From Saccharum officinarum (lineage: Eukaryota > Streptophyta > Magnoliopsida > Poales > Poaceae): a stretch of 64,000 bases of DNA. How positions within the stretch are numbered: position 1 is the stretch's first letter; every line of letters starts with the position of its first letter. Location of the stretch: contig CM036188.1 in assembly GCA_020631735.1 (NCBI GenBank), positions 10,086,214 to 10,150,213 of the forward strand. Reading direction: 5' to 3'. The notes beneath the pieces are model-generated. The model saw only the letters and a program-made list of their open reading frames with translations, was not told the DNA's origin and made no database searches. A program made the position numbers and the translations under genes. Shown here one piece after another: positions 1 to 11,242 of the stretch.

Positions 1-765
1 TATTCAAGTAGAATAGCGTCAATACCTGGATCTCAGACGATATGTGTTGCTGCTTTTGCCTCTGACATCTCCCAATGCCGCGCTCCCCTGAGCGAGGTGT
101 GCGTGCAAGCAATGAAGCAATCGGAGCTGGATCTGCCCTAGGAAGGCGCAACTGACCTTACTCGATCGAGCCTCTGGATTGGATCTAGATGGCCAGGCTT
201 CCTTCCGCTACTGCCTACTACCTTCCTTGCGAAGTTGCTAAGCAAGTGCCGGGCAGGAAATGCTGGAGGCTCCCAGACCCAGAGGCGGAGACGCGGAGTC
301 AACAAGTCGCCGGAGCACCGTACACTCCTGACTCCTCCACATGGCTGTTGGCCCAGTGCTAGTTTTTTTTTTTGAGCAAATGGCCCAGTGCTAGCTAGCT
401 GTTGGCAATGGTGCGTCGCGTCAATGGTGACCATGCATGGTACTTCATCTGGGCTCAATTCAAGGCCCGAGCTCTTCTGGTAATCTGGGCCCTGGATGAC
501 AAACAGACTCCGATTTCAAGAGCTACCAACATATGTCACGAGACTAGACTTTATGTACAAAAAATTTGTGCCGGATTAACCACAATTACACTACACAGTG
601 GCCGTGCCCAACTATGAATTTTCACAATACATGTCACAGTCCTTCTGAACCCAAACACATTTCCACGATGGATGAGGAATGTGTAGATCTTGTCCTCAGT
701 GTTGCTCTTGCATGCAGGAGCAACTTCCAGTTAAACACTTTCAACTCCAATGCAAGCCAAGGTCA
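1..765. other. Intergenic sequence 3' of cpSRP54
   Basis: No supported coding region. The reading frames here are short and without recognisable motifs. A T-rich tract lies near 363-373. The part next to 766 should include the 3' UTR and polyadenylation region of the minus-strand cpSRP54 gene. Confidence 0.5.
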
Positions 766-3700
766 CTAGCTCAGAACTGCGTCCAGCTCCCTCTGTTTGG
801 GCTTGCTATTCCTTCTCCTGCGCCGCGCCGTGCCTGGAGGTGCCTGAACCATGCACAGCAGTTCAGAAATCACAAAGTTCTCCAGGGAAACTGTTCAGAA
901 ATATCCACACCGTCAGACATTTTATTACCTTCTCTTCAGCCTTAAGCGAGTCCATGAGATCTCCCATGCCTGCTATTGCTTCTTGTCCTTGCACCATACT
1001 CATCAACTTCTGCATCTGAGCACGCATTTGGAAAAGCTGGGCAACCAGTTGGCTCACCTAATAATCATGAGAAATAAAAAAAACAATCTTGTTACCTCCA
1101 TGGTTTGGTATAACTAAAGCATTACAGACTTCTGAAGACTGGTGATAACATAAGAATGAAACTAAACCTCACCTCTTGTTCAGTCTTTCCAGACTCCTCA
1201 GCCACTCTTATCCTCCTCTCACGTGATTCAGCCAGTAACTCTGGCTTCTCCCTTTCCTCTATGCAACCCAGGAAACATACAATTAGGCATCCATGTCCAC
1301 AACTCAAGTAAGCATCCAATTAGGCTTCCTATATATAGCTAAAAATCAGGGCAAACACGTACCAGCAGTCATGGCATTGATCATTGACTCCACGAATGCA
1401 AGTCTTTTCTCAGCTTCTCGAATTTGTGCAGGAGTTATCTGTTTATCATATCAAACTTAAACATGCTTGTCATGCACAGCGGTAAAGTTGGAGAACATGT
1501 TTAACTCCACACGCTCATGTACCTTGTTCATGCCTGGCATCATTCCAATAATGCGGCTCATGGAACCCATTTTCGCAACATTTTGCGATTGTTTTAAGAA
1601 GTCGTTGAAGTCGAATTTTGCACTCATGATCTTTTTCTGTAATTCTACAGCCTCTTCTTGCCGCATCTATTTGTACCACATGTAGAGTTGTAAATAACAT
1701 ACAATCCTCACAATATTGCTTACACAACAAAGGAGCAGTTTTACAGGAAGCTACTTACAACTTCTTGTGTCTTTTCAACAAATGAGAGTACATCTCCCAT
1801 TCCCAAAACTCGCTGTGCCATGCGATCAGGGTAGAAAAGCTCAAGGTCCTCCAATCGTTCCCCACGCCCAACAAATTTGATGGGCTTCCCAGAGACCTGC
1901 ATGGACACAACAACTAGCAGGGATTAAAGACTGCTGAGATTTATGCATGCAGCGCAGTCCAAACGTTAGTTCTATATGGGATTTCTTTTCTTCATAACTG
2001 GAGCAAGCAAGTGAGAAAGGAAACTATAAAGATATATGCACTTGGTGCGAAAGTATGCTAGTGAAAAACTGCCATCAACACTAGTGAACTACAGAAGTGC
2101 TGATTATCAATTAGCAAAATAAAGTGAAGTTGAATAGTAAAATTGATAGATAATAATATTCTTTGCATCATCAACTAATAGAAATGATTTCTGGTAAATG
2201 ACTACCTCTTTAACACTTAGTGCGGCTCCACCCCTAGAGTCACCATCCAATTTAGTCAGTATAGCACCAGTGATACCAATCTCAATATTGAAGGTGGTGA
2301 CTAGTGCTGCATATCAGAAAGAAATAGTTTACGTTGCTGTCGCAACACTATATTGCTCACTGAAAATCTATCAACAAAACAAAGTCATCCTGTGTACAGC
2401 CATGAACAATAAAAACTGTTAACAATTTTTTTAATAGAAAAATTTTAGAGCAATAGCCAGTTTCCTGGCTAACCATGCTTTTGCTGAAGTACCAACCAAT
2501 GTTTACTAAATTGTGGCCCTTTGCAACACCCATGCTGCAACAATGGCATGAAGAAACAGAGGGATACCTGCAGCTTCTTGGCCAGTCATGGCATCAACGA
2601 CAAGCAGAACTTCTGTAGGATTAACAGCCTTCTTCACTTCTTTCAATTCTTCCATCATTGATTTATCAATCTGAATGGCAGAAAGGTCATCAGCTGGTGT
2701 CAATGATGCTAGTTTGTATGGCACATGAATTATAAGTTTTGTATAAAGGTATGGATAAATCAGGTTCAGAGTAGAATTCCATAAGTTGGCACTTGTGACT
2801 GAAATTAGTGTCATGAAGATTAACCTGCAGTCTTCCAGCAGTATCCACCACAATAGCATCAATATTTTTGCTTTTGGCCTCTTCCATAGCATTCTTGGTT
2901 ATTTGTGTGGGTTTGGCTTCTGTCCCTTCTGAGTAAACTGGTACACCCACCTGTCAATGCTCAAAAGAAAAATAACTCAATGACATAATTGTGGTACTGC
3001 ATTGCAAAAGCAGATGTAACATGATTGGTTTAACTTCCAAGTTTCGAAAGAATCTGAGGGCATCTTGGCCCCTTAAAATTGGAGACATATTACCTACAAC
3101 TATTCAATGGCAAAAAAGTAGTTCTACGTGAAGGTTCAAGGGGGTTACCTGTTTACCCAGTATAGTGAGTTGATCAATGGCGGCAGGCCTGTAAACGTCT
3201 GCAGCAATCAGCATACAACTCTTCCCCTGTAACCTAACTCTGGTATAAGTATCTAAATGTATCAAGCATTAAGTGCTAGATGCACGAAAATCAAAGGGTG
3301 AGGGATGCACCAGTTTCTTCAAATAGAATGCAAGCTTTGCACAAACAGTAGTCTTCCCAACACCCTGTAGACCTGCGAGCAAGATAACTGTCGGGCCACT
3401 TTTTGAAAATACCAGATCTGATACTTCTCCACCCATCAGTTGTACAAGTTCGTCATGCACAATCTGCAGCACCAATCAGATTATTTTTCCTCTTCCAGAA
3501 ATTAATTAGTTCAAAAGGCTGTTTGTGTTTTCATTTAGCATAGACTAATAACTGAACATTTTAGATAAGACTGTCTGTGCATGTTATAGTATTTTCTTTG
3601 CTGGCATGATTCAGTATTCCTCCAGAGAATACGGAACTTATAACACTAAGAAACATTAAATGTATTAAAGTTGTGGAGAACACCAAAGTGAAACAAATGA

Positions 3701-4815
3701 AACGATTCTCCCAAGCAAAAGTTCTAGCACTCATTATCAGAAAATTCCTTAATGCCAGTGTGACGTGGACGTACCTTCACTAATTGTTGGTCCGGTCGGA
3801 CTCCTCTGATAGCATTTGCACCTAAAGCCTTATCACTAACAGATGAAACAAACCGTCTCACAACGGGCAAACTAACCTGACGAAAGCAAGAGAAACATCA
3901 GTCCTCACACTATATAGGTATAAATGAACTGATGAGTAGAACTTGAAAATGCAAGGTACTGACATCTGCTTCCAGAAGCGCTCGCCTAATGTCCCGCATT
4001 GGTTCGGCAATATTTTCCTTTGTTAGCACGTCTGGAATTAAATGAGCAATGTGTTAATCATAATGCTCACGAGTAAGTTATTAAACGACATACTTTGGTT
4101 CAAAAAAGCAAAATTACACAGAAGTGCAGAACAAAAAGCACTAGTAAAAAATTAACAAGCACACAACACCTATATTCTTACAATCATATGGTTCGACAAG
4201 CAAACATAGGAGCACACTACAAATGATTGTGTAATGCCCATCGGGTAAGCAAGTCCTGAACTTGTATTTCAGTACTAGTCCTTGCTACATTACCAATTCA
4301 AGTACCGACTACCGAGGCCGGCCAAGGGCAGTGCTACGATTACCTTCCAGAGCTCCTCATGAAAATATCCTCTCAACGCATGAAAAAACAACAGAAAGGA
4401 CGCTTTGATCGTAGGAATGAAGAAGAAGAAGAGCCACGCACCAACGCCGCGCAGCTTGTTCCAGGCGGACTCGAGCCCGGTGGTGAGCTGGCCGAACATC
4501 TCCGCGCGCACAACCAGCCCACTCCCCCTCCTCCGTCTTCTCCATACCTAAAACCCAAGACATGAGCACGCCCTCGCAAAATATTAAGCCCGCCGAGCAA
4601 TGCAAACTTCCTCCGCATGCAAAAACTGAATGAACCAAAGCTGGCAAGCGAACCGGAGAGCGGGCGGGGGTCCGGGCCGCGCGGAGGTGGACGGAGGAGG
4701 CAGTGGAGGGCCCGCCACGGTGGAGGCAGGCGAAGATTGGCTTCCCTGCCGAGCGGCGGGCGGCGGCCGGGGACGAGTGGAGCGCGAGCGCGGGCGCGGG
4801 CGCGGTGGCCTCCAT
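766..4815 (-). CDS. cpSRP54: Chloroplast signal recognition particle 54 kDa GTPase (cpSRP54)
   Basis: Stromal GTPase that, with cpSRP43 and the receptor cpFtsY, delivers light-harvesting proteins to the thylakoid translocase Alb3. It also helps target nascent plastid-encoded proteins. Exons with consistent phases and GT-AG borders: 4547-4442, 4031-3964, 3876-3775, 3463-3311, 3226-3149, 2950-2825, 2670-2568, 2306-2206, 1896-1759, 1666-1523, 1438-1363, 1258-1173, 1057-929, 843-766. These sum to 1488 nt, exactly 496 codons. Exon 1 (from ATG 4815) encodes an Ala/Ser/Arg-rich transit peptide. Its end is uncertain; 4636 keeps phase and gives about 555 aa, near the usual length. Visible motifs: P-loop GLQGVGKTT (about residue 183), DTAGR (about 265), [10 protein letters not shown] (about 323), the Met-rich M domain, and a C-terminal ARRRRR stretch where cpSRP43 binds in this family. 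No disruption seen. Confidence 0.95.
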
Positions 4816-5151
4816 TTCCGCGGCGGAGGGGCAAAGAGAAGAGAAGGGAGAGGGAAAGCAGGAGCGGACGACGCCGAGTGGCTTTGCCTTTGCTGGATAA
4901 GAGAGAGCGAGCGAGCGCTTGGTTTCAGGTGGGCCCCCGATGAGGAGAAAGAATCATTTGGGCCGAAATGTTCCGTGGCCTGCGTAGCGTTCATTAAGCG
5001 AAACGGGCCTTTGTTGAATACACTGCGCCTTCTTAGGCGTAATCCTAGTAAGGTCATTTGAGCCCATCAAGTGTAGAGGACGCGTTTTATTTTCGACAAA
5101 GAATGCAAAGCTCTTTTAGTTCACAACATATTCGTTTGTTGTACGAGTACT
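4816..5151. other. Presumed promoter/5' leader of cpSRP54
   Basis: Upstream of the minus-strand cpSRP54 start. The first ~100 bases are purine-rich on the plus strand, so the mRNA-sense leader is CT-rich. I see no clear TATA box. The many open frames across 4370-5060 on both strands are by-products of high GC content around exon 1. Confidence 0.4.
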
Positions 5152-5308
5152 TAGGTCGATAAACCTCAACCTGTTCAGCGGTTTCACCAAACCGGCTGCC
5201 GGCCCATGATCGGCCCAGTGAAAACCACTGTCACGGTTACAGAGCGGCCTGGTTGCAACCCGTGTACCCAGCACTAGAATTTGGGAGCCCTCATCCGGTC
5301 ATGGTTAG

Positions 5309-5806
5309 ATGCCACTGAAACCCATCGAAACCCGAGCGGGGATGCAGCGCGAGCGGGGCGGCGGCGGCGGTGGGCGCAACCGCGAGAGCGGCAGCGACCG
5401 CGGGCGTGAGCGCGGCAGCAGTGGCGAGCGCGAGCGCAGCGGCAGCGGCAGCGGCGGTCTCGAGCGTAGCGGTGGTGGTGGCGACCGTGAGCGCGAGCGC
5501 GGCGGCGGCGAGCTCGAGCGCAGCGGCGGCGGCGGCGGCCGTGGGCGCGGTGGCTTCGCTCGGGACCTTGAGATCGAGGCAGCACTGGTGGGCGAGCAAG
5601 TGTGGGAGCTGCGAGAAGCTTGGAGTTGGAGCAAGACTCGCCGTCGCACGACACAGACCTTGATGGAAACAGGCAAGCCTCCGATTCTGGGTCCATGGGT
5701 GCCAACGCAGGCTCCAAGCTTCTGCCAGAGCTCTCAATCCATCTGCAGACGAGGTTTCTTCTATCCCTTTCTCTTAGGACAACCTTCAGCCAAATGTAGG
5801 CAGTAG
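5309..5806 (+). other. GC-rich, Gly/Arg/Ser-codon low-complexity segment, possibly hAT exon 1
   Basis: Open in several frames because of GCG/GGC/GAG triplet repeats at 5345-5560. In the frame starting at 5602 the text becomes Asp/Ser-rich, with words such as LEQDSPSHDTDLDGN. This resembles the acidic N-terminal leader common in RICESLEEPER-like transposases, so the segment may be the first exon of the hAT gene downstream. No BED zinc finger follows before 6.3 kb. Assignment is weak. Confidence 0.25.
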
Positions 5807-6369
5807 GCTTGTACTTACAGTATGCAATAGCTCTGACGTTGCATCGTGATTCCATTTCTTTCAAATGTTGCAATAGCTAAGGAAATTTTATTCTCTCAGT
5901 GATACTACTACATCTGATTTATCATTTACTTTACATGCTTTGTTCTATCAAGTTCAGGAATGCTTCCCAATGCATTCCTGAAGATGTAATAGCATCTTGG
6001 TTGGATAAATGAAATATTTATCTGGCTAATCAATAAAACTAATCTTTTCAACGTCCACGGATATTTAATTTACTGTTTAAATAGTATTAGTTGAACTTTC
6101 TATTTCCATTTGAGTGCACCTATTTATTTTTCATCAGAATTTGTCTGTAGTTCTGTGCTGCTCTTGTTTTTGCTTTTCAGCACATTTTTTGTCAATATTC
6201 TAGACAGCATGTTCATATGGTTCATGTTTTTGGAACTCCTGAAAATCACAGTACTCGGAAACCATTAGTCATGGAGTACTTGATCATGCAGTTTCATCGT
6301 CCTTAGTCCTTATTGATTCAATCTGGAATTCTAGATTGAGTAGGAATAGATGTTATTTAGCCTACTTAC

Positions 6370-6990
6370 ACTGTCAGAGCGACTTCCCGATGAGAGCACA
6401 TATTCTGGATACCCTGGGAGAGCAAAGTCAATAGCAAGATCCTCAATTCTACAACCTCGATAAGTCAAATCTAATATAATATGGCAGTCCCTTGTCAAAT
6501 TTGACTCTGCATATTTTCTCCGACAAGCAGGCGCTTGAAACTCCACAAGGGAAACTCCATATTAAGCTCCTATAACAGAGAAAAAGATCGCTTACATTTA
6601 GATAGACATGCAAAGTAAGAATAGCAACAATCATTCATATTAAAGATGCAGAACCAAAGATACATGTCCAAGGATAAGCTTGTAGAATGTTTTAGAAAAT
6701 GGAATGTCTAGAATTCTGTTGTCTTTATTGCTTTTGCAGCAACTAGACCAAGTAAGTGGAATTGCCCACTCACTTCTTGAATCTGCTAATAACTCCCCTC
6801 TCCACATGCCTAGACCAGACTTCTGAAATTCATGACTTATCAATGTATACAATTCCATTGTAGGACCTAAGCCAGTGCCCACGTCCTCTTTATATTCTGC
6901 TTGGAGTAGAACATTGCTCTTAGCATGCGACTTCATCATTTTTGCAGCTGAAACCAGTATATCATCGCGATCAACTTTGAACTTTTTTAC
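6370..6990 (-). pseudogene. UPL3/UPL4-type HECT E3 ubiquitin ligase gene fragment
   Basis: Two adjoining pieces of a HECT-domain ubiquitin ligase, in gene order on the minus strand. Piece A (about 6990-6664) reads VDRDDILVSAAKMMKSHAKS and then GTGLGPTMELYTLISHEFQK, both typical of the N-lobe entry of plant UPL3/UPL4. It then jumps, with sequence missing, to DNRILDIPFSKTFYKLILG. Piece B (about 6582-6370) reads RKYAESNLTRDC and IEDLAIDFALPGYPEYVL, and ends at an intact donor (GTAAGT). Between GMWRGEL and DNRILD there is an internal deletion plus a shift of one base in an A-run. No upstream repeats, catalytic Cys region or C-lobe are present, so this is a nonfunctional genomic fragment that kept at least one intron. 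It sits between the presumed hAT leader and the hAT transposase body, on the opposite strand. Confidence 0.85.
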
Positions 6991-7048
6991 AGCATATCAT
7001 GACAAGGAAAATTTTGCGTTATTAGCCTAATAATTTTATTTTTACAAC

Positions 7049-8985
7049 ATGGTAACGCAGATTTATTCCTGCGACCAGTCAACTCATGGAACAAGCACCT
7101 TATGGTACCATTTGAGGAACTTGTGCCCTGAAGATCCACTCAAAGGTCAGGACATACAAAAGAAGAACCAAGGAACACCAAAGCAACCTTTCAACATTGA
7201 AGATTGCCGCAAAGCGCTTGCTGAGATGGTTATAGTTGATGAGATGCCTTTTAAAACAGTTGAAGGTGTGGGGTTCAAGAGATATTCCAAAGTGCTACAG
7301 CCCAAGTTTGAACTACCTTCTAGAATCACAGTAGCAAGGGACTGTTGGCAGCGATATATTGAAGAAAAGCCCAAGTTGAAGAAGGTTTTGGCAAAACAAA
7401 GAATCTGTCTAACAACAGATACTTGGACCTCAAATCAAAATTTAAATTATATGTGTCTCACTGCACATTGGATAGATGATGAATGGAAGTTGCAGAGATG
7501 CATTCTTAATTACTGCTCGGTTGCAGATCACAAAGGAGTAACCCTTAGAAAAAGAGTTGAAGAATGCTCGCTAGAGTGGGGTATTGATCGTTTATTCACA
7601 ATCACAGTTGATAATGCGAGATCCAATGACAAGTTAATTCTGTATTTGAAGGGAGTGTGCAAAAACTGGGAGGGGGTTGTGTTGAATAACAAATTTCTGC
7701 ATGTACGGTGTTGTGCCCACATAGTCAACCTAGTTGTGAAGAGTGGACTGGAGGAGCACAATATATCTATCGACAAAATAAGAACAACAGTTCGATTTGT
7801 TAGATCTTCACCATCTAGATTGAAGCTTTTCAAGAAATGTGCAGAGTTGGAGAAAATAGCAAGCAAAAGTCTTTTGACCTTAGATGTGGAGACAAGATGG
7901 AACTCTACCTATCTGATGTTGGAAAGCACAGAAAATTTGAGAAGGCCCTTGCACGATTGGAGAAAGACTACAAGCCATACAAGGCCCAGTTTGGTGACCA
8001 AGATCCGCCTAATGCACATGACCGGGAAGCTGCAAGGCGCATGTTGTGTTTCTTGAAGCTATTTGAAAGGGTAACAACACGTCTATCAGCTTCCTTGCTT
8101 GTGACCTCAAGCTTAGTATTTCATGACATAATGTTGATGCATGCAAGATTAAATGAGATTGCTACGGGAGAAGATCCAATATTAGCTTCAATGGCCTACA
8201 AAATGAAATTAAAATTTCAGAAGTATTGGGAGGAAGAAGGCAATTTGAACCTCTTGTTGTTTATTGCTGTGATTTTAGATCCAAGATGCAAGCTGAAGTA
8301 TTTGGTATTTTGCTTAGACATTTTGTATGAACCAGATGTGAGTAAGAAATTAGCTGAGAAAGTTCAATCAGTCCTTGTTGAGTTATTTGGTTCCTATGCT
8401 GAAACTGTTAGTACTTCTAGCAACAGAGGTTCAAATGAAACGCCACTTCACATAAATGTAGATGAACAGGATGAAGAGAACCCATGGGACATGTTAGCAT
8501 CTCAGTTTGAATAGCATATGGAGGCAGTTGGGGCTGAGGAAAATGATTCAGAGCTATCAAGGTATTTGGATGAGAAGCTTGGGAAGAGAGACAAAGATTT
8601 TGATATATTAAATTATTGGAAAGTAAACTCCAATAAGTACCCTGCATTATCTCTTCTAGCAAAAGATGTGCTTGCTGTCCCAGCTTCTACAGTTCCTTCG
8701 GAGTCGGCTTTTAGCACAGGTGGGAGGATTATTGACCCACTTTGGTGCAGCTTATCAACTAGCACGGTTGAAGCCTTAATTTGTACACAAAGCTGGCTAC
8801 ATACATCTCATAGCAAAGTAAGTGTAAGAGAGGCCGCCGAAGATGTTCAAACATATGAGGACATTAGAGAAGAGTTTTTATCTAAGGACAACACTGATCG
8901 CGAAAATCACATTGGTATGCTGCTTTTCCTTCATGTCTGGTCTTGCTCTGTTCATTGCCAAACTTTTGAGGTAGCATTCAGTTAG
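7049..8985 (+). pseudogene. hAT transposase, RICESLEEPER/Ac-like (broken)
   Basis: DNA transposase of the hAT superfamily, acting in the nucleus on element ends. The first part keeps only the distal half of a BED zinc finger (YSCDQSTHGTS then HLRNLC) because the proximal CxxC pair is missing. It continues through the RNase H-like core: LTTDTWTSNQN, ITVDNARSND and RCCAHIVNLVV. Near 7931-7935 an A-run is one base short and the frame moves to the one that continues at 7937 (FEKALARLEKDYKPY). That frame reaches a TAG at 8512-8514, after which it is open again with the C-terminal dimerisation region (YPALSLLAKDVLAVPAST, SESAFSTGGRI). The chain thus carries one frameshift, one in-frame stop and a lost N-terminus. 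The open frame after 8900 probably runs into an intron (GTATGC at about 8914). Confidence 0.88.
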
Positions 8986-9275
8986 ACAATATTTTAGCAT
9001 AGCATCATTGGTAGTGTTTCTTCATTCAGTGACCATGGCCATGGAGCTGTATGAGGGAGTAATGTGCAGTGTCTGTCATGTAGTGTTAGCATAGCATCAA
9101 TGGTAGTGGTACTGATATATTTGTTTTAAGGCTGACTGGCTACAACTTTTGTCGATATAGCTAGTAGAATGGGACTGAAATTAAACTGATGTTATTAGCT
9201 ATACTTTCCTTACAGAGCATAGACGAAGGTAGCTAAATATAATTAATCTTCTGGGAGAAAAGCTATGCAACAGCT

Positions 9276-11237
9276 TGAAAGGTCTCGATGGCTAGAGGGG
9301 GGTGAATAGCCTTTTAAAATTTTCTACAAAGACAAGCTAAACAAGTTTATCAATATAACAAGTAGCAAGATGCAAGTTTTACTTAGCCTACGGGGTGTTT
9401 GCAAGCCACCTAACCAATTCACAATTCTAGTATATTTGCACTCAACCGCACAAGTCAAACCGCACAACTTAACTACAACTAAAGCTAGCTAGCTACACAA
9501 GCTAAGAGTTACACTAACAAGCTAGAAAGGTAACTAAGAAATTAATACAAGAGAGAGTTAGGAGGGTATCACCGAGGGCGAAGTATTGAGCCAACCAATC
9601 AATATGATCAAGAGATGAATACCACAATATACAACCACCGGGATCGATCAAACACAATAAGAATGATGACACAAAGATTTATCCTGAGGTTCACGTGCTT
9701 GCCGGCACGCTAGTCCCCGTTGTGTCCCTCTTCACCACGTGGTTCGGTGGCTAATCGGTCACACACCGAGCCTCTCAAAAGGCGCCACAAGAACCTACCA
9801 AATGGCAAAAGGTTGCAAATGACACGAGCAATTCACTAATGTTGCCTTTGGCGCTTCGCCGAGGTAGGCACAAACCCCTGACAATCACCGGAGGTGGCCA
9901 AGAACAATCACCAACTCTTGCCAACGCCTTCAAGCTGCTTCAAGCCGTCTAGGTGGCGGCAACCACCAAGAGAAACAAGAATCCCGCAGCAAATCAACCA
10001 CCAAGTGCCAACTAGATGCTATCTCACAATGCAAATGCACTTAGATCACTCAATCTCACTTCAAATATGCAAAGAAGCAAGAGAGATGAGTGGGAGGGGA
10101 GTTGCTTAGCTCAAAGTACTCACAAGTATGTCAAATGTTCGAGAGAGAGAGCCTTGAGCCGGCCAACGAGTATTTATAGACGTACCCCTTCGAATAGAGC
10201 CGTTAGAAATTTAAACAGCCGAAATCGTGCTGACCGGACGCGCTGGTCCAACTGACCGGACGCGTCGGTCGCCCAACGGCTAACACGTGAAACACTGACC
10301 GGACGCGATGGTCCAAACAACCGGACGCGCCGGTCGCACAACGGCTAACTGCGAAGCAACGACTGGACGCGCTCATCGCACAGACCGGACGCGCTGGAAA
10401 CGACCAGACGCGCTGGTCCCGAGAATGACCGGACGCGCTGGTCGCCTGAGCAGCGCTCAACGAAACAACGATCGAACGCGCTGAAGAAACATGACCGGAC
10501 GCGACAGGGCCAGCGTCCGGTTACAGTCCAGTAAGCTCCCTGAACGACCGGACGCGTCCGATCATCAGTGACCGGACGCGCCTCGCGTCCGATCATCGAA
10601 CTGAAAAACGCGCAGACACTGAACACTGACTGGACGCGTCCGGTTCAGCGTCCGGTCACCTCTGTGACCTCCGTTCGCCTCCGTTTATTTTCTGAACTTC
10701 CGGCGTAGTGGAAAATAGTCGTTTCAACTTCTCGAAAATGTCTGAATCCCGCCTTGCGAGGTCGGCGGGAGGGAGAGAGGAACCCAAACCCTCTCTACCG
10801 CTCAAACTCCACCGTCTTCACAAATGTGCCAACACCACCAAGTGATCTCGTCAAGTGTGAGTGTGTTAGCATTTTCATAATCATTTTTCGAGGCGATATT
10901 AGTTCTATCCAAATGCATATGATCATGAAATGCACACCTAGAGGCACTTAGAAGTTCAATAGTCGTGTCATTCCCCTCTTTATAGTACGGCTATCTATCC
11001 TATAATGTAACCACACCCACTAGGTATCTTGGTTACTAAAACACAACTCTTAAGCATATACCTTTGCCTTGATCACATAGGGTTGCGTCCAAATCCAAGT
11101 GTGGCTATCATGATCACCATGTCCATCTTGCCACCAACCTTGGAATGTACTAATCCTCATATGCTACATACAACTTAGGCATAGGATTAGTACTTAGGCA
11201 TTGTCACTAATTACCAACACCAAACATAGGACTTTTA
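9276..11237 (-). mobile_element. Solo LTR, 1962 bp (TGAAAG...CTTTCA family)
   Basis: Bounded by a 5-bp target duplication CAGCT (9271-9275 and 11238-11242). The plus strand starts TGAAAGG and ends GGACTTTTA. The expected terminal TG of the sense strand has become TA. Sense is minus: a TATAAATA-like box lies near 10171-10178 on the minus strand. The U3 part (10195-10660) is packed with CCGGACGCG/CGCGTCCGG words. The family is the same as at 43609-48615 and 46181-48074. No internal retroviral genes adjoin it, so it is a solo LTR inside the hAT remnant. Retrotransposon lineage not determined. Confidence 0.85.
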
Positions 11238-11242
11238 CAGCT

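Noticed and set aside
4359..5061. Several 60-157 codon frames on both strands
   Set aside because: They overlap cpSRP54 exons 1-2 and the GC-rich leader and have no family motifs.
10195..10660. CRISPR-like array
   Set aside because: The repeated words are short, face both ways and have irregular spacing; the context is a plant LTR.
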